Assembly (NCBI GenBank): GCA_963281255.1
Contig: OY725502.1
Location: 4,092,001-4,156,000 of the forward strand
DNA length: 64,000 nt
Reading direction: 5' to 3'
DNA from: Aphrocallistes beatrix
Lineage: Eukaryota; Porifera; Hexactinellida; Sceptrulophora; Aphrocallistidae
The position numbers and the translations under genes were made by a program. Below the pieces are notes generated by a model. It did no database searches and was not told where the DNA came from. It saw only the letters and a program-made list of their open reading frames with translations. The number at the start of each line of letters is the position of its first letter. Position 1 is the first letter of the stretch. Below, piece by piece: positions 1-11,200 of the stretch.

Positions 1-1662
1 AGGATCTAATGGACCTTCGAGACGAAGATAAGAGAACAAGACTCGTACGTGGGAGGTTCCTCATCCCGATCTCTTTGCATGATGATTTTTGGGACAGAGA
101 GTACGAAATGAAATGTAGAAAATTGTTGAGAGAAAATTCAAAAATAGAATAATCTCGGCTAAAACGTGAAGATCTATTCTCTAGTTATTGGCTAATTCCA
201 CTTCGATGAAACAGCCACAAAATTAATCAATGTATTGACTGTTTTAGAATTAATTAATAGGCTTTTTAGTATTCTACCATTACAAATGTAGTACCGATTA
301 TTTTCATTGAATTCACTAATTATGATTTCACTAATCGGGAAAAATCCACTTTGAATCGAACGAGTTTTTCTATCATTGGAACGAGTTGATTATTCGCGAG
401 GGTGTATTGCATCATTATTATGCTTCGAAAGTTTACCCAAACCTCATTTCGCTATCTCGATTGTTAAATTAGCTAAGTTCGAAGGAAACAGGGGTCAGAT
501 AATCCATCACTTAAATTTTCCACCAATTAAATGTATTGTTCTAAATAATCTATTTCCTACACAGCACAAAGAGTAACAGAATATCACACTAGACTCACTC
601 CTACGTCCTAACTATCCCCTAGTGATCAGATACATCAGAATAAACAAAACGATGAATATGACAATAATTGTTGGCACGACAATCTTTGGGATTTTCTCTC
701 TCGCTGTAGTGAACTGGGCTTTCCTTTCCACCTTCTGTTTTTTCGTTTCCTTCATTTCCGGATTGTTCTTCTTCGTGCGTGTTGGCATTTTGACTTGTAA
801 ATCGTGTTTTTCAAATGTGAGATTCTCTTTTATCGTCCTACCTCTTACTTGAGTACAGAAAATCTAGATGAAGCAGCTCAGTATAGTTTTAGATTACAGC
901 TCTGATTGATTATTATGGTAGGATAAATTATGTGCCATTTGAAGCCATTAATAGAAGCCAGCATAGTTCCAGCCAGATGTGATCTCTAGATAGTAAGTGT
1001 GAATTGATCATGATAGATAGCACCTGATAATAATCCGCTAAAATGATATTGCAATTCATTATCTCTGCTTCTCTACAGAATTATATCCGAGTTCAGAATG
1101 TAATCTATTTAATCGGTTAAGACCGCCTTAGTGGTTCTAATCTCGTTAATTTGACTGCAGTCGGAGAGATAACGGAGCTTATCTTGGGGGTTCTGGATGC
1201 GCATGCAGGTGCGAATTGGAGTTTTGGGCCTTATGAGATGAGGAAACGATCGAAAGTATTTCTCACGTTATTGTCGACAAGGCAGATCGACTCCATCAAT
1301 ATTTCTTCAGTTAGGTGCAAATAGTTTTTTTTCTAAATTTGTCTATTATCAAGGTCATTTTTCAAGTTATTTAAAATGCTGTGCATTCTATAGACAAGTT
1401 AGTGCGAAAATTCACGAATAAACGCTAGCTGTTAACTGAACTTCTTTAGCTGGTAAATGTTAAGTCAGATAAGCTGATAGAATTGGACAAGAATTAAATC
1501 TAAAAATGCTAGCGAAGTTGATTAGAAATCTATAAAATCCCTAATTACTCTCGTTATCTAACGGATTTTCGTAGCATTCACTTGTTAAATGTAAACTAAA
1601 TTTAGTCGAGTTCCTCAAATGAAAATGCATTTTAAAAGGAATTTCCTCACTGATATAAAATA
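1..1662. other. AT-rich intergenic DNA, no gene seen
   Basis: I see no credible gene here. The longest open frames (around 376-576 and 622-852 on the plus strand) have no recognisable domain and an AT-rich composition like the surrounding noncoding DNA. The second is rich in hydrophobic residues, but it has no promoter or homology that I can point to. Confidence 0.5.
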
Positions 1663-1817
1663 CAGTCGACTCCGCTTAATCGGGCCACTTTTTGCAGGAC
1701 CGGAATAGCTCTCACACATAGAAGCTAATGCAGAATATTTTCGGTTAATAGGGTTCTCCGCTTAATCGGGCCAAAATGTCCTCTGACCGATGTGACCCTA
1801 TTAAGCGGAGTCGACTG
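1663..1817. mobile_element. Short non-autonomous DNA transposon (pogo/Tigger-like MITE)
   Basis: A 155-bp element bounded by near-perfect terminal inverted repeats: the left end begins CAGTCGACTCCGCTTAAT and the right end is its reverse complement, with about 21 of 22 terminal bases matching. It is flanked on both sides by TA (1661-1662 and 1818-1819), the expected Tc1/mariner/pogo target duplication. The CAGT...CTCCGCTTAAT.GGG terminus resembles pogo/Tigger ends. A second internal copy of the CTCCGCTTAATCGGG motif lies near 1760-1775. There is no coding capacity, so it must depend on a transposase encoded elsewhere. Confidence 0.8.
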
Positions 1818-1819
1818 TA

Positions 1820-4800
1820 GATATATATATTAACGACATATCATCCCTTAACCCCTCAAGAGAAAACGGCCACTCTTTCGAATTCCTATTAGACACCACG
1901 ATGTAAGTTGAACAATCTGTGGGTTATATTTGGATAAATATTAATTCTGTCGCCATACGTATAACCCAATTCATTTTCAAGTTGCTTCATTAATTAGTAG
2001 TTAATGTTCCATATTGTAAACAATACTGAATTTTCAGTCGCACCTTCTTTGTTTTACTTCCTTTTGTGGCTGTGCGAAAATGTATTAGTAAGTTTTCTGA
2101 AAATTACAATGCGCAGATATAATATATTCAGAATTAACTGAATTAGATAATCATTTGAGTGAACTTTTAAAATATTAAAGTAAGTGTGAACTTAATGATG
2201 TGGATGTTCGTTTTATTGTGGTTTGTTTCTTTTAGAGAGTACAATGGAACAAACAATAGACTCTTGAATGAAATAAATATCTTGGCATAAAGATTCACAT
2301 TCTTTTAAAGTTGAATCTTTATGCCAAAGTTCACACTATTTTTCTGGTTTCACAACGGTTTAATTAATAATGAAACTTTTGTTTTATTCTACGTACTGGT
2401 AGACAGCCTCATCCCTAAACACATAGCTTCAACATTTTTCCGAATTTTCTCCAGTAAATTGCATTGTATGTATAATATTAGCTTTATCAGATAATTCAGG
2501 AGCTTATCTGCCGGAGTTCATCTCAAGTTACCTACGCCCAAATGCCAATACGTGTGATATCATAACTTAATCCTTTTTACTAAATATTTCATTAAGCATA
2601 TCTCAGCTTTTTCTCTGAATTCGCAAGCAACTTTTCGGTTTTGAAAAGGTGTAAGACATCATTTTGATTCTTTTAATGCTGACACTTTTGTGATTTGCAC
2701 GTTTGGAGGATATTACAATCGTCTGAGTTAAGCTAAATACACTTCATTTTTCTGAAAATTCCTAAATCCTAGGAAATATAAATCGATGTATAAATATAGT
2801 ATTTAATTTCCGTTCTATTTTTAATAGAGCGAGGGGGTCAGCTTTTATTCGTTTTGTCAATTTGGGAGTTTAATGTTGTGAAATTGTTGATTGATTATTC
2901 AGCAAAAAGGATATTTTGAAGAAACCTTTTCTCGATCAAAGGAGAGATCAGAGAGGAAAGTAGGGAGAACCGATGTCAAGCTGTCGCACGTTCCACCAAA
3001 TAATTAGTTGACCAATTAAGATTATGTCGAATTCTTTGTTGTGTGAGTGATCCAACCCTAGATGATAAACTGATATCTCGGCTTGTAGCCATAATACAGG
3101 TGCAAATAGTTTAACTGTGTGATGCATGCACATGGAAGATTTGTGTTTAAAATCTTACTTCATTTATTACATAGTCCTTTTTGCTATCTCCAAATATACT
3201 AAATTATTGGAATTCCCATCTATCCTGCCCATAAGACTCGTCATTGCTTTTTCTGATTAAGAGTCAGTTTCATAGGATGTTCTAGCTGTGTGATTTGCTC
3301 TGCTAAATTGATGAGAAACAAGTCTGTGTTATGTTAAGGCGGTCTTAGCCATAAAAGTGTAGTGTTTGACTTTTCTTGTTCGTGGACAGTAATTTTTGTT
3401 CTTTTTTTAGTGTCAACCGTCTACTTGTTAACTATGCAATATTTCTGCGAGCGACAAGCTTAAACGCTTTGTGGAAATGTTCTGAATTTCCATTTGATGA
3501 CTATGTTGCAGGCGCTCATCAATACGCAATAATAAGATATTGCATTTCAATACAGCTCTTCATTCTGTTTGTTTGAAGTGGTCGTGAACAAGTCTTCGAT
3601 GCAATTTCATTTTTGACGTGAATAGTTGGGCGTTTTCAATATTATTTCTCTATCATGTGAATAACGTCAGCACAAGCATCTCCTCAAAGCTCAATTGTGT
3701 GTGTCTTGCATAAGTTTTAAATGTGCTTTGCATTATTTTCAGCTGAACGAGTTTATAGCACTGACCACTGCCCACATTGTAATGGATAGTTTATTGTGAA
3801 TATTTTCTAATTGTTTAGCATAGATAGTGATTAATCTGAAATGATAAATGGTCTGCCCCATTATCAGTCTAAACACTACCAAATCGAATCAATACGATCT
3901 GCAATATTCATCGTGGGTTGAACTCGGCTACGCACGTATTTTGCTTTCACTTATTAATTTATGAATCTTAAACAGAAGAGACAGTAACGGTTTAATTGTA
4001 AAAGTTTGAATAAACAAATCAAAATTGATTATTGCGTTTCTTAAGTAATTATTATTCTTATTTAATTGAGTTAGATTTAAATTGAGTTCACAGTCACGCA
4101 CAGTTCAAACTCTTTCAGGTCCGTACTCCCCTCCGAGTCAGTGATTAGTCTAGTCAAGAGTTGATTGGTAATGCTTTAAGAATCTTTTGCAATCTTACAA
4201 ATAATGTTTTACTCCGAATTCAGTTCCATTATTAATGCAGACTACTTGTCTGTCATAAATGATTTATTTATTTTGAATCGAACAAATCTCTCGAATTTTT
4301 ATATGGCAGACATGTTCGTTTTAATTATATACATGAACCATTAATTAACAGATGGATGTGCCAGCTGTTTTTATGAAACCCTGTCTAACTGCTTAGCTCA
4401 ATAGGCAGCCGCTCGATTGACGTGTGAAGAATTCTATATATACTTTTCAATTGATTTATGACCTACGCAATTTGATGATAGAAATTTAGTAGAATTCAAT
4501 GTGTAAAATTGAGAGTTTTACAAAAATGATTATCAATCGAATCTATTATTCATATATACCAGATCTCCTATTTTTAGTTGAGCTAGTGTAATATCTCATC
4601 GTGCGTAGGAGAATGAGTAAAGTTCTCTGTTGCAATTGCTAGTTTTATTCATCTTTGCTAGTTCAAACAAGCACAGATGGGTGAAGCTAGTTCAATTAGT
4701 GTCAACATTCTACTTCGCCCAGGCAATCACTGATTATGTGAAACATTAGCTCTGATTATAAATCTCACAATTTGTTGATACTTTTAGGAAACTTCATTTT

Positions 4801-5686
4801 TCAAATGAAATTTACTCTCAGAACAATAATAATTACATTTTAACAGTCTCAATCTCTCAAACTTCCTGATCTACTCTGATAAATGGCAGAGATTGTAATA
4901 AACATTTGAAAAGTCATAGGATTGTTCCTAGTATTTGTGGATAACTGCGTCATTGTAAGCATTGTAATATTTCTAATTATTTGTGCTAGCATAAAGGCCT
5001 AATTAGTTGGGAGATAGCAAAATTTACTTGCAAATGTGCTAAATCTTTTATGGATAGCACCACCTTCCATTCTACTGAATCGTATTAATCATCCCTGATT
5101 ATCCCTAGCAATTGCCCCATCTTTATCTTGCATTTTCCTGAGATATGTAAATGCTCACTAACTGAGGTGAACTATTCTGTACTTAGTCGGTGATTTGTCA
5201 CTAGTTTCGTGCACTATTTGCCATCATTAATAATCATAATTCATAGAAAATGCGACCTAATGTGTATTGGCGATTTCATTATATATTTATAGCACTTATT
5301 TTAAATTCGTCAGTTCTTGCAAGACATAAATATTCAATAATAAAGTTCGTATATCATTTTAGTTCAAGTCAGTCATTTAGTTCGGTAGTTTTTTTTACTC
5401 AGAGGTTAACCTCGAAAGAACTAATAATTGCAACAACTTCCTCTTTGTCAATCTATTTCCTAGGACGGACGGTAAATAACCCAAAGTGAAAACCACAAAT
5501 CATTGGAGTGACTCCGTTGCAACGAGAATGAGACTTAATGCTTAATAATAATATCTAAAATTTTATAGACTTAAACCGAGACTAGGTTTTCTTGGTCTAA
5601 AGTTCAGCTTTGATATCATAGCTAATTTGAGAATTGAAGAATCATGGATTTACCTCACAAATCCTGGCATATGCAGCAACAAAGTG
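1820..5686. other. AT-rich intergenic DNA, no gene seen
   Basis: About 3.9 kb without a supportable gene. Short open frames near 2948-3133, 3376-3576 and 5250-5489 carry no recognisable domain. The only structured element I found is the hairpin at 2282-2327. A tRNA-like box A at about 4392-4410 has no matching box B or acceptor stem. Confidence 0.45.
2282..2327. repeat. Perfect 16-bp inverted repeat (hairpin)
   Basis: The arm TTGGCATAAAGATTCA (2282-2297) is followed after a 14-nt loop by its exact reverse complement (2312-2327). It lies in noncoding DNA far from any annotated gene. It could be a fold-back transposon remnant or a small structured RNA; the sequence does not decide. Confidence 0.75.
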
Positions 5687-5694
5687 TATAAATA
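5687..5694 (+). promoter_or_regulatory. TATA box of the tubulin gene
   Basis: TATAAATA lies 89 bp upstream of the tubulin start codon, which would put initiation near 5718 with a leader of about 65 nt. The same TATAAATA word precedes the NCS gene at 34.3 kb. Confidence 0.7.
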
Positions 5695-5782
5695 GGGCTG
5701 TGTTCGTATATCCAATACAACTACAGTCGAAATCGAACTCGAATTTGCTTTCAAATTATATAAAATTTATCTTCCAACCGAA

Positions 5783-7204
5783 ATGTCTTCTCGCGAAATA
5801 ATTCATCTACACCTCGGTCAAGCTGGAGCTCGCCTTGGAGGCAGCGTTTGGAATGCTTACTGCGACGAATACCGCGTGGACAGGGGAGGTCACTACTGGG
5901 GCTCCAATCCTAAACACATCTCCCACATCTTCAAATCTAACTCCGAGTCCTTCCACACTCCCAGGGCTCTCTTCATGGATTTAGACCCTGCAGTTAAAAG
6001 TGAGTAGAATTTTATTTATTTATTATAAATGAAAATTTATTATATTCAAAATTTGATAATCTTTTTCTCTTCAGATACTTTTCAAAACACCTCACTCAAA
6101 CGACTTTTCAGTGATGAACAATTCATTACGGGCCGCGAAGATGCCGCGAGCAACTACGGAAGGGGCTTCAATCTCGGACGCGAGATCAGAGACGAAATGA
6201 TCGAAGCCGTCCGGAGAGAAGCTGAAGATTGCGACAGCCTTCAAGGCTTCTACCTCTTCCGTTCGTTGGGAGGAGGCACTGGATCCGGCCTGGGTTCAAT
6301 GCTAGTCCAGGAATTACAACGGGAATTCGGCGGAAAGGACAAAATCAACTTTAACATTGTACCATCCCCCGTACTCAATACTTCCGTGACTGAGCCGTAC
6401 AATGTTGTGCATTCCATGTTCACTGACATTGAAGACAGCGACATCTCCGTACTCATGGACAACAAAGCTCTGTATTCCATCAACCAGAACCAATTGGACA
6501 TCGAGGTCCCCTGTTACAATGACCTGAACAGATCCATAAGTCGAGTTGTGCAAAGTATAACTTCCACATTGGGCGTTGGCGCAGGTTCCAATCGTATGTC
6601 TCTCTCTGAATTAAAGACAAATCTGATTCCTTTCAACCGTATTCACCACACCATGCCTAGCTACGCACCATTAACCTCCAAATATCGTTCGTACTACCAT
6701 AAAATGAGCGTTACCAAGCTTACTCGAGCTGTCTTTGATGAGGATAACATGTACCTTTCTGTCGCAGATACGAAAGACTCCAAAATCTTATCTTCATGCC
6801 TTCTTTATCGCGGAGACGTATCAAGACGCGAGGCCAACCAGGCAAAGAATACAATCCTCCACGAGTACGAGTTCGTAGATTGGGCGCCTAATGGGATTAA
6901 GTTGAACATACAGAACAAAGGATCTGGCAGGAATCCTGGAGGCCATTCTAAGTCTGTTGCAATGTTAGGCATCAACACAGCGTTGAAGGACAACCTTGGG
7001 ACCATGAATAAGAGGTTTGACATGATGCTACAAAAGCGGGCGTTCATGCATTGGTACCTTATGGAGGGGATGGAAGAGACCGAGTTCCATGATGCCAAAT
7101 ACGAACTCCTGGCATTGGAAAAGGATTACAAGGAACTCCATTATGAAGATAACAGCAAACATCCCGTCAACACATACGGAGATGCGTCAATAAATGAGTA
7201 TTAA
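5783..7204 (+). CDS. Divergent alpha-type tubulin (one intron)
   Basis: Exons 5783-5999 and 6075-7201 (stop 7202-7204) are joined by a GTGAGT...CTTCAG intron of 75 bp. They encode 448 aa, the usual tubulin length. The GTP-binding signature GGGTGSG is intact. Alpha-type features: the segment LSELKTNL carries Glu at the position of alpha E254, which drives hydrolysis of beta-bound GTP, where beta-tubulin has Lys. The alpha-specific S9-S10 loop with PGG is present, FVDW is conserved, and the protein ends in Glu-Tyr, the substrate for detyrosination. It is far from canonical: the H1-S2 loop is rewritten and I see no K40 acetylation site, the region before the first PRA motif looks beta-like (CDEY), and the acidic tail is short and replaced by a neutral stretch. 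Probably a specialised isotype, for example ciliary or germline. A polyadenylation signal AATAAA lies at 7297. Confidence 0.88.
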
Positions 7205-7296
7205 ATGTTTTTTTTAGTGACTTTACGAATCACTTTCAAACGTATCTGTGATTAAACTGTAAATCTTAGTCTATTTTGTTTGAAGAATGGGTTTTG

Positions 7297-7302
7297 AATA
7301 AA
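7297..7302 (+). terminator. Polyadenylation signal of the tubulin gene
   Basis: AATAAA lies 93 bp after the tubulin stop codon in AT-rich DNA, at a normal distance for a 3' UTR. Confidence 0.6.
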
Positions 7303-7824
7303 AAGAATTGAAAATGTTTCAGTTTAGGGGCATAGTTTAATAATTGGGATTTTCATGTTAAGAAAATACTTTTCGGAGTTAAACCAAGTTCATATTCGGA
7401 TAAAATGATGTTTGGATAATTCCTCAAACCTGAGTTGAGGAATATGGAAACTAGAGTTAAAATATTAGCAATAGATACATGGAATTATTTCGAGTATGTG
7501 ATTATATTATTATCCTTAGACAATCTTAGCAAACGGACCATGGATTAAGAGTTTCAACTATTATTTTCGATCAATCAATTAGCACTAAATGATAGGTTAG
7601 TTTTGCCTTGTACTTGAATTTCAGTATGAAACGTTGAGAAAAATTGTTAGATATCAGGGGAAATTGTGAAAACAAACTTAATTAAAAGGAGCACACTCCT
7701 TTAATGTTCTGGGTATAATCAACTACCCTTTACGATTTCAATATTGTGTGTCGTTACCAAAAAAACACATATTACATGTTCAATCAAATATCACTTTACC
7801 CACACACGAGTTATTAGTAGCACG
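7303..7824. other. Intergenic DNA, nothing recognised
   Basis: AT-rich spacer between the tubulin 3' end and a fold-back repeat. No coding, RNA or repeat structure was recognised. Confidence 0.5.
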
Positions 7825-8011
7825 GTTGCCGTAGGAGTGGAATTTCAGTTCCCATTCCCATAGGAATCCTGTGGGTATTCCCACAATATTCCCATGGGGA
7901 TCCCCACAGGATTCCTATGGGGATTCCCACAGGGGAAAAAATTCTCCCATTCCCATGGGATGGGAATGGGAGAATTTTTTCCCCCATGGATATTCCCATA
8001 CCCACGGCAAC
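7825..8011. repeat. Fold-back repeat built from GGGAATGGGA / TCCCATTCCC words
   Basis: The segment is bounded by GTTGCCGT (7825-7832) and its inverse ACGGCAAC (8004-8011). Inside are many copies of ATTCCCA and TGGGAAT words in both orientations. The core is a near-perfect hairpin: arms 7933-7955 and 7961-7983 are exact reverse complements over 23 bp with a loop of 5 nt. It is probably a small non-autonomous element or an expanded palindromic simple repeat. Open frames through it on the minus strand are artefacts of the repeat. Confidence 0.7.
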
Positions 8012-8282
8012 TCTGGTTATTAGACCAAGGAATTGCATAGGACATTCCGGTATTTACACGCAGATGTGTTTCTAGTTAGTCAAGTATAAGAGTAATTTCT
8101 ATGAGCACAAGTAAAATGTCAATAGTACAATAAATTAATGGATGGAAAAGACATACAATAAACAGGGACTCTTCAACATGCAAACACGTATCTATGTTCT
8201 TTAACCTATCTAACTTTGGAGGTGTGACTTTTATACAGACTGCGTCGATTGGGGTGTGTATGTGTGTATGTGTGCTGGGTTG

Positions 8283-11200
8283 TTATTTCGGTTCGTTGGT
8301 TTTTGACCGTGTTGTTCTATCGGGAGTGCTGGTAGCCGACCCTCTACCTTCTTTGAATGATGAATTGCGACTAAGTGACTTCGTTCCAGTGCTGGTACCA
8401 GAAGCGCCTAGATAAATTAGTTATTATGTAGAAGCTAACTTTTACACTTGTAGCGAGAAAATGAAGACACAAATGATCAAACTGTGATACTTAGCTGGGA
8501 TTTCCCATCTTTATCGAATTTAACTGAGGATTGTTGCCTATGAACTACCTTGCGTGGCGGGAGAAGTCTTGGGAGATGACCGGACTGGAATCTTACTGGT
8601 GCTTAGACTGGTTGGAGGCGTTATTCGGGGAGTAGCACTAGCGCCAACTTCTAACTTTTTCTTCGAGCTAGGGGAGGCCTGCGACTGCAGTTTTTTCGCG
8701 GAAACAGGAACTAATATTGCAGATACTTTAATACAGAGTCAGATAATCAAGAGTCAAATGAAAAATTTCACGAACCATCTTTTAAAGGCGTTTCCTCAAT
8801 CGAGGGATCATGGAAAGTAATGTTAACATCTTTCTTTGAATCAACCTCCAGTTTCGTTTTAGGGTCCAGCTTTGAACGATGTTGAGTTTCTATCTGCACC
8901 ATTTTGTCAAAGTTGTAAATATCCGTGTTGATCTTTCCGTGCAAATGTTTAGCACTATCTCTATCACTTCTGCACGGATCTTGCTTCATTAGAAACTTGT
9001 CCAGTTCCTCCCAACCACCGCCAACTCGCACCATCACTGAGTTGCTGAGAATTCGGACTAGTCGCCAAACTTTATTATTCCCAAACTAAGACAAAGACAT
9101 TATTGAAACAGAAATGGACACGAAGATTCGCTCTGTCCTGAACACCTACCTGATACATGAGTCCTCCGGGGGTTTCTTTCTTGTCAACTCTGAATTGGTG
9201 TTCACAAGAGCATTTGCTCACCTCTTTCATCACCTACAATGGACAAGTAGGGTGTAGAATACGAACATTCTTGTCTCTACAGAATTTATAGTTCGACTTA
9301 CGTGTTCGTTGATGACCACCTTCTCTGGCCTAGGGTCATTCTTGATCTAGAATAATGGACATTGTGAATTGGTCATATTTGGCAAAAATCAATTATAAGA
9401 ATCCTGGAAAGGAAATATTTCCTCACCCTCGGTTTGAAGGTCTTCATAAACTGATCTACATTCACCAGATTGTTGCTCTCTTGGAATTTGACTGCAACCA
9501 ATTCCAATTCTTGTATTTTGCAGTTAAACCCTAAAAGAGATTTGAATTAATCATCCAATTTATGCGTCTATGCAATTCTATAACTTGAGACTTACCAGTG
9601 TTTTTGAGACTAGCAACGAATTCGTCTTTCGGGAGGTATGTGTGATTGATTATGTCCGCTTTCCTGAAGATATCAGCTTCCCTCATCTTTTGTTTGGCAA
9701 TGTGGGCTTTGAACTAAGAAATATATTTCCATGTTTATACAACTGAATTCATAATAACCCAATAAGAATTTAGATTGACAATCAATTAGTAGAATGGTCC
9801 ATCATTGAAGTTTGCTTAGCTTCATACAATGATTAGAACTGAGCATAAAAGACGGTTTATTATATCTGTCAATGACTGCTTTACTGCTCACAGGGGCCAT
9901 ATGAGTATCGAAGCACAATTAAACTGACACACATATTTTCGAGATAGAAAAAGAACACTGGTAACACTTGTATATTTGTTCCTTACAAAGACTCACTTGA
10001 TCCAACCAATATTGGAAATCGAAAGAAGCGTATACCACCCTGTCCATGATCCTATCTTTGGCCTCTTTCAAGAGTCTCTGCCTCTCGGCAGCGTGAACCC
10101 AGAGCACTTGCATTTGTTTGTTCACTTTCTTTCTCCGTTCTTCCATTTCTTTTCCTTTCTCTGTCTTTTGAAGAGCTTTCACGATGCGGTTCTGGAGAGG
10201 GATTAAGAAATAAAACTTAGTCATCAAATGTATTTTCCTGATGAAGCCCCCCGTAAAGCTAGGAATTTAAGACTAACACTCAACAGTTTTCTAAATTTAA
10301 GACTTCGGATGTTCACGTAAGGCCTTAGCTACGTTAAATATGTATGCACATTCCTATTGGATTATATGGTTGATATTTATAAAATTTAATAAATAGGTCA
10401 AAATATGGACAATGTACAAATATTGTATACTTTCAAAATGTTATTTTTGTTTCGCATCACTACTTTGCATTCTGTTTAAGGGTGGTTCTTCGACTTGACA
10501 CGCTTCAGATCCTAATAAATTTAGAAAAGGAGTTACAAGGGTGGGAAGTCCCATATTTATTTTTCTATCTATGGGCATGTAATTGTTTTCTCTCTCAGCT
10601 TGTTCCAAAATCTGTTGACGGATAATTTTGGTAAAGTATTTAGCAATCTCCCAATCTGAATTGGAGAGAGTTAGACTTTCTTTCAGGATGTCTCCAGACT
10701 TAATAACGTTTTGTTGCATGGAGAGTGAGTGGTGGAACATCAGATACGCCTTCATTGCCAACTGTAACAAGGATGCTTGAAAGAGCGTCAATAGGAATTG
10801 TTCATTCAGTGGGACAGTGCGCTGTCTGGTCAAGTACGACTTGGAAAACATTGCAAAGACTTTTCCATCATAAAGCCGGCCATTAAAATGCGATGAAGAA
10901 TCTGTGATTCTAAATACTTGGAAATGTCTCTTAACTTGGTTGTATTGCCTCGAAGCCATCAAACTTTTGGACCGGACAACCGCCAACTTATTCGAGTAGA
11001 TTTTTAGTGATTGGACGCTCGAATTGTCAGTTTCTGTAAGGATTGGATTTCTCTCGTTGCTTCCTGGTAAGAATAATACCAAATTTCGTAGTAAAGACGT
11101 GATATCCATTTCATATGGGCACTCACACAACACTGATTTACCAGACAGCATTGAGTAAGCCACATGCACTAAGTTTGGGGTCATTGATAGCTGTTGCAAC

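Noticed and set aside
1118..3346. TAAGACCGCCTTA at about 1118 and its inverse near 3333, possible transposon ends
   Set aside because: Only about 13 bases match, the flanks differ, and no transposase or target duplication is seen between or around them.
4385..4450. tRNA-like box A (TTAGCTCAATAGGCAG)
   Set aside because: No GGTTCGA-type box B follows and no acceptor or anticodon stem can be formed.
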